Of a stretch of 64,000 bases of DNA, positions 59,455 to 64,000 are shown one piece after another. The notes beneath the pieces are model-generated. The model was not told where the DNA came from and ran no database searches. It saw only the letters and a program-made list of their open reading frames with translations. How positions within the stretch are numbered: position 1 is the stretch's first letter; each line of letters opens with the position of its first letter. A program made the position numbers and the translations under genes. The stretch is from positions 1-64,000 of the forward strand of contig NW_017264199.1 in assembly GCF_001619985.1 (NCBI RefSeq). The letters are read 5' to 3'. Source of the DNA: Xylona heveae TC161. Lineage: Eukaryota; Ascomycota; Xylonomycetes; Xylonales; Xylonaceae.

Positions 59455-60387
59455 TCAAGCAGTCAGTAAGAGGTCCGCAACCACCGCACGGTGATCGGAA
59501 TTGTAGATACCGTCTTCGAACCGGCTTTCGAGGACAGCGTATCCTGAAACTTGCCATGAGATGCTCGCACTGTTCGAGTCATTGCCGGACGAATCCCTTG
59601 GCCCCACAAAGACAAAATCAATCCTCTTCATCGGTTCTTTTCCGAACCCGAAGCCTGTGAATGTATTTTCATGCCCGTATAGCCCACCCTCGGCGACTAG
59701 TCCTCGTACATCGCTGATGGGCGAGCACTGGTCGTTGAGAATTTGGTAGGCCTCTTGATGGGGCTGACTATTAAAATCTCCTGTGAGAACAATTGGCAGC
59801 GGAATTCGACCATTACCATCAAATGTATGCTTGTGGATTGCCTTGACGATCAATTTAGCGGCGTTGCAGCGAGATTGAGAACCTTGATCATCCAAATGGG
59901 TGTTCATCACAACCAGCCGCTTTCGGCTCGCGTAATGTTGGAAGACTCCAACGGTGAGGATTCGTGTGGATGCGGCGTCCCAACCTTTTGACGGTTTCTC
60001 AGGTGTCTCCGACAACCATATAGTTTCGAAATGCTCTAGCTTCCAGATAGAGGGACGGTAGAAGATTGGAGAGTATTCTCCTGCTTCCTTGCCATCGTCT
60101 CTTCCTATTCCTATGTAGGACCAGGCGTCAGATTCTGACGTCAACGATGGTGAATTCAATGAAGATCCAGCATTGAGTCCTGTGAGCACGTCTAGTAGCT
60201 GGTTGTGAAGCACCTCTTGGAGACAAATGAACGATTCAGGATTATAAAGAGTATGAAATCGAAGCTCCGCGATGAGTTTTGATTTGCGCTTCACCCAATC
60301 CTCTTCTCCTTTGAAGGGACGTCCTGTAGCATAACGAATATTGTGATCGATGACACGGATAGCGATGGGCAGAGGTGAGCTTTTCAT
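59455..60387 (-). CDS. Endonuclease/exonuclease/phosphatase family protein
   Basis: A complete, intronless 310-aa EEP-fold enzyme (DNase I/inositol phosphatase superfamily). Metal and catalytic landmarks are all present: VIDHNIRY (first Asn), FICLQEVLHNQ (Glu metal ligand), MNTHLDDQGSQSR (catalytic His-Asp region), LTGDFNSQPHQEAY (Asp-Phe-Asn), RIDFVFVG and NSDHRAVVADL (final Asp-His). No signal peptide, membrane helix or extra domain. Similar fungal proteins are annotated only as EEP family. The substrate may be nucleic acid, a phosphoester or a lipid head group. It shares a 535-bp divergent region with the Ebp1-like gene. Confidence 0.9.
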   Translation of the reverse strand: MKSSPLPIAIRVIDHNIRYATGRPFKGEEDWVKRKSKLIAELRFHTLYNPESFICLQEVLHNQLLDVLTGLNAGSSLNSPSLTSESDAWSYIGIGRDDGKEAGEYSPIFYRPSIWKLEHFETIWLSETPEKPSKGWDAASTRILTVGVFQHYASRKRLVVMNTHLDDQGSQSRCNAAKLIVKAIHKHTFDGNGRIPLPIVLTGDFNSQPHQEAYQILNDQCSPISDVRGLVAEGGLYGHENTFTGFGFGKEPMKRIDFVFVGPRDSSGNDSNSASISWQVSGYAVLESRFEDGIYNSDHRAVVADLLLTA

Positions 60388-60922
60388 AATGCCTATGATG
60401 TGAAGAGAAATTTATTTTCGTATTCACCTTCTTGTAGCTGGAGATTGTCAACGATAAAGTGCTCGCACACAATGAACAGTCGAAGTGTGAAGCAATTCAC
60501 AAGGCTACGATGCGACGACGAAATCCCAGCTTATTTCAGAGTCTGAGTTCATCTGTGAATGTAGTCCTGTGCTACCCCTTGCAGCAGAAGTAATGGTACT
60601 ACAGGGGAAGAGTGTGAGAAAATGTGCATAAGTTGATCACTTTTTTATTATTGAAGCTCCCAAACAGGAACAGTTTATATTCAGTACAGGTACCATTGCT
60701 CTCTGTATTGTACCTCTGCATTCGGTCTTTTGCACAAGCTCTTCTGCCTTGAACTCTTTTTCATCGGTTACGTATGGGACTGCCCCACACGTCCTGGCCC
60801 CTCTGCTCAGGTAACTCGTCACTCGCTCTCGCGCACACAACCGGCCGATTGATTTCTTCCCCAAACTCGTGTGCACATTTCGATCCACATTAACTACATT
60901 GATCCCCCCCAGAACCGTCACC
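60388..60922. promoter_or_regulatory. Divergent promoter, EEP gene / Ebp1-like gene
   Basis: 535 bp between the two start codons. The plus-strand leader carries CT-rich words and a C-run just before the Ebp1-like start (60,904-60,910). No gene supported. Confidence 0.5.
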
Positions 60923-62477
60923 ATGGCTGAAGAGGTGGAAAACAAGGAGATTGGTAAGACTTCTAAGCTTCCATTACAGCTATCACTGCCATTACAAAGC
61001 GCTAATTGTTGCTTTTATGTCGGTTAGACTACTCCCTTAACAACCCCGATACCCTCACCAAATACAAGACTGCTGCCGCCATTTCGCAGCGTGTCCTCGA
61101 GGCTGTCACAGGTATGTCTAATTTTCTGCGACATTGCTTCTGACACTTTTGCTGACTTCTCGGCAGGATGGTGCGTTGAAGGTGAAACCATTGTGAGTGT
61201 CTGCCAGCGCGGAGACAAGCTGCTGGACGAGGAGATCGCCAAGGTCTACAAGGGAAAGAAAATTGCAAAGGGTGGGTAGACCATCTAATAATTTATCGGA
61301 AAATGGGCGCGAAAAGTAACACTGTTCTTACAGGTATTTCTCACCCGACCACGGTTTCTCCAAGCTCCTATGTTACGCCCTACACTCCCCTGGCTTCTGA
61401 TGCGGAGGAGGCTGCGGTTACATTGAAGGCTGGAGACGCCATTAAGATCCAGCTTGGTGCTCAGATTGACGGTTTTGGTACGATTGTCTGCGACACCATC
61501 ATCATTCCATCCAAGAGCAACCAGGGCGACAAGCATCCTGAGCAGGAGGCTAACCTGCTCCTCGCCTGCCACTACGCCAATGAGGTCCTTTTGAGACTGA
61601 TCGTTCCCCCTGGCCTTCTGGCTAGCGGAACCGAGGAAGAGAAGAAGAAGGCTGCGGCCCAGAAACCCGTTTCTCAATCACAGATCACCAACATTCTGCA
61701 GAAGGTGGTTGAGAGCTTCGGCTGCAACCTGGTCGAAAGCACAACCTGTTGGCAATTCGAGCGCAACGAGATTGAGGGACAGAAGAAGATCGTGCTTGCA
61801 CCCGGTGAGGGCGTCAAGGGAGAGGGTTCCCCTGACGTTGGCGAGGTCTGGGGTATCGAAATGGGAGTCAGCCTTGGCTCCGGCAAGGTCAAGACCCTCA
61901 ACAACCGTGCCACTTTGCACCGTCGTACGACCACTACCTATGGCCTCAAGCGCCCCAGTTCCCGGTCTACTCTCTCCGAAATCGTCAAGAAGTTTGGAAC
62001 TTTCCCCTTCAGCCTTCGGCAGCTTGATGATGAAAGAGCCGCCAAGGTTGGTGTCGTTGAATGCGTGCGTACCGGTGTCGTCCGCCAGTACGAAGTCGTT
62101 GGCGACAAAGATGGCGCCGACGTCGCTCGTGTCTTCTCCACTGTTGGTAAGTCTTGCGATTTATTGAATACTCGTTGAGACGGCCTCCTCTTTGCCGCCC
62201 CCCCAAAAAGCTAGCCCAAGTCGCAAATGTGATTTCGAAAATGATAAACAGAAAAACTAACATTTCTCCAGCCCTTACCAAGAATGGCATCACCCGCCTT
62301 ACTGGACCCCCGACGCCAAACTTGGAGGCATTCAAGACCGACAAGAAGATTACGGATGAGGAGGTCCTGAAGATTCTTGAGCAGCCGATTGCCCGTAACA
62401 CTGGCAACAAGAGCAAGAACAAGAAGAAGAAGCCCGCCAAGAAGGCCGGCGAGGAGGAAGGCAAGACGGAAGCGTAA
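60923..62477 (+). CDS. Ebp1/PA2G4-like protein (M24 peptidase fold, ribosome-associated)
   Basis: A relative of human PA2G4/Ebp1 and S. pombe Cdb4, which have the methionine-aminopeptidase fold but no peptidase activity and act at the ribosomal exit tunnel and in growth control. Five exons, 60923-60953, 61028-61111, 61167-61271, 61334-62146 and 62272-62477, give 412 aa. Every intron is phase 1. Landmarks are YSLNNPDTLTKYKTAA, GWCVEGETIVSVCQRGDKL, GISHPTTVSPSSYVTPYTPL, GAQIDGFGTIVCDTIIIP, and TTCWQFERNEIEGQKKIVL. A Lys-rich tail (NKSKNKKKKPAKKAG) ends the protein, as expected for RNA/ribosome binding. A GTGAGT at 61193 is coding, since removing it breaks the fold. Non-enzymatic role assumed from the family. 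Confidence 0.94.
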
Positions 62478-63338
62478 ACAGCATTTTGATTGATCTCTGT
62501 CAATACCTCGGCAGTTTTACTTCTCAGGGGCCGCTTTTCTGGCAATCACTCAAAATCACGAGCCTGTCGGCCTAAAAAGTCGAATTTGCAATGGTGGTAG
62601 AAGATTAGATACGCCATTCAGCATGCAAAATGGAAAAACAAGAAAGAGAAGTGCTGGAGCCAAGAATTTTTAAAGATAGATCCTTTTCAGCGTGTTTGAT
62701 ATTCGTTGATAGGTTAGGGTCGTCCTCCTCCACGCTTAGTCATAGGAAATCAATATTGGAGAGCGCCAAAAATTATTACCACGCAAGAAATTTCTTCTTA
62801 TGTCTCATGGTGATCTCTTTCTTACTATGCTTCCCATTAACTGGATGCGAGGACTGCTGTCTTTCCTTCTGATAGTCTGAGCCCATTTCCGGAGGCAGCT
62901 AACCTCGCACTCCCGCCCGCTTTGGCTATGAGATCTGGAGAAGATTTCAGTGCATATTTGATATCTACACACGATATTCTCCAGGATGTTTCTCTAAGAA
63001 TTTCTCAAAATCCCTAAATTTATTGTCGTCATTCTATAGGGAGAGTGTATAACCATACACGCATCCCATACCTTTCGCGGGTAATAACCCCCCTGGGCGG
63101 GCTTCCTCGCTTGCTCCGATTCCCCCAACTCCATCACCCTAAATCAGTCCTCTAAGGCAGAGGACGCGACACGCATCGCGAGGCAAATTGCTCGGTCAGG
63201 AAATATCCACCGGACTTTTCTTTGGTGGGTTAGAAAGTCTGAATCCCTTTTCTATGGACGCGAATGTACATGATGCTTACGTGTAAAACAGACATTGCAA
63301 ACCCTCTCACGGGAGGCTTGGGGCTCGCGTCAGTCACA
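62478..63338. other. Intergenic region
   Basis: 861 bp between the Ebp1-like stop and the start of the edge gene, both plus strand. It contains a GC-rich patch near 63,080-63,110 but no clear gene, tRNA or hairpin. Confidence 0.45.
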
Positions 63339-64000
63339 ATGGCCTCGACGAGACCTACCCGCAAATCGTCTCGTATGTCGAGCCCCTTCACCACCAGTCA
63401 GAAAGATGCATCTCTATCTGCAGCAAATAAACCAAAAGAAGAGAAGAAGACCTTTTTAGACAAATGGGTCGAACCGCCGCTGCGTCAGCCTGCCCCCAGT
63501 TTTGAAGATTACAAAGGCCTAGAAAGACATGGCGTGCTAGAACACATGGCCCCTTTGGGAGCCCTTCCAAGTGCAAAAGTGAAGGCAAGAGTCAAGATTG
63601 AAGGTCCTCGACGGGCAATCCGTGGCAAAAAGAGGGAGACTGCTGCAGCCAAGGAGCGGGCGGAAACCCCTGATTCCTCAGCCTCTGCCAATACTAGGAG
63701 ATCGGAGTCCAGAAAGATTGAGGAGAAACCTTCTGCAACATCTCTACTGCAAGAAGAGGCGGCTGAGAGGAGTTTCCCACCTAGTCCAAGTCCTGGCTCC
63801 GGGGTGAAAGCAGTGACGGCAGCGAAAACATCGATCGCTTCCACCTCAGAGGTCAAGGCTCCGGATTCACGTACTCCCGCTGGTCGGGCGAAACTTGAAC
63901 TGATTGTCCAAGCCGCGGTCAGGAGAGCTTCTGAGCTTGGAAACCCGGCGCTCGGCTTAGCAATCAAACAACTGCACACAGAAAGCCTACAAAGGCGAGA
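63339..64000 (+). CDS. Unrecognised protein, 5' part only (runs off the window)
   Basis: From the ATG at 63339 the frame is open without a stop to the end of the window (220 codons). The start MASTRPTRKSSRMSSPFTTS is basic and Ser-rich. A conserved-looking block follows at residues about 40-75: KTFLDKWVEPPLRQPAPSFE, then GLERHGVLEHMAPLGALPS. Residues 85-195 are charged and low in complexity. A helix starts near 195 (GRAKLELIVQAAVRRASEL). The style suggests a nuclear, chromatin-type protein, but I do not recognise the family and no catalytic motif is visible. The antisense frames in this stretch are shadows of this gene. The 3' end is missing only because the window ends. Confidence 0.7.
   Translation, partial: MASTRPTRKSSRMSSPFTTSQKDASLSAANKPKEEKKTFLDKWVEPPLRQPAPSFEDYKGLERHGVLEHMAPLGALPSAKVKARVKIEGPRRAIRGKKRETAAAKERAETPDSSASANTRRSESRKIEEKPSATSLLQEEAAERSFPPSPSPGSGVKAVTAAKTSIASTSEVKAPDSRTPAGRAKLELIVQAAVRRASELGNPALGLAIKQLHTESLQRR

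Overview
This window is the left end of a filamentous ascomycete chromosome. It opens with 95 bases of (CTAACC)n, the C-rich strand of a TTAGGG telomere. The genes are eukaryotic, most have short GT-AG introns (40-205 bp), and the protein families fit a Pezizomycete: bZIP/DUF3425, DUF3632, HNH_2, a Nrd1-like RNA-binding protein, a DHA1 polyamine-type MFS, and Cdc42 beginning MVVATIK. Eurotiales (Aspergillus/Penicillium relatives) is my best guess. It rests on family resemblance, not on any database search.

Layout. 1-7.5 kb is subtelomeric. After an AT-rich spacer come four intact genes that look like a small metabolic cluster: an FMN-dependent 2-hydroxyacid oxidase/dehydrogenase, a ketopantoate-reductase-like oxidoreductase, an MFS transporter, and a bZIP/DUF3425 regulator. 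Next are an AIM6-like phosphodiesterase and a secreted GH25 muramidase. From 11.7 kb core genes dominate: DNA ligase I, a riboflavin-kinase-like protein lacking the expected catalytic Glu, then accessory DUF3632 and HNH genes and a GPI-type surface protein, cytosolic asparaginyl-tRNA synthetase, a four-RRM Nrd1-like protein, Iwr1 and a 231-aa putative regulator. A gene desert of about 6.8 kb (33.6-40.3 kb) follows, holding a possible 99-aa spliced gene, a perfect hairpin and a 40-base poly(A) tract. The right part carries Cdc42, a secreted agmatinase divergent from a polyamine-type MFS transporter, a DUF1349 protein, a 908-aa protein of unknown function, SNF5, an endonuclease/exonuclease/phosphatase-family protein, an Ebp1/PA2G4-like protein, and the 5' part of an unrecognised gene that runs off the window.

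How genes may work together. The first four genes could form a transporter-enzyme-regulator unit for a small hydroxy/keto acid. Agmatinase (agmatine to putrescine and urea) and the divergent MFS gene could share a promoter in polyamine or agmatine use. The remaining core genes (replication, translation, chromatin, polymerase import, polarity) have no operon-like link.

Exon boundaries were read by eye from splice signals, reading phase and family motifs. Spliced lengths were checked to be whole codons. No recognisable retroelement, Polinton or other virus-like element was found.
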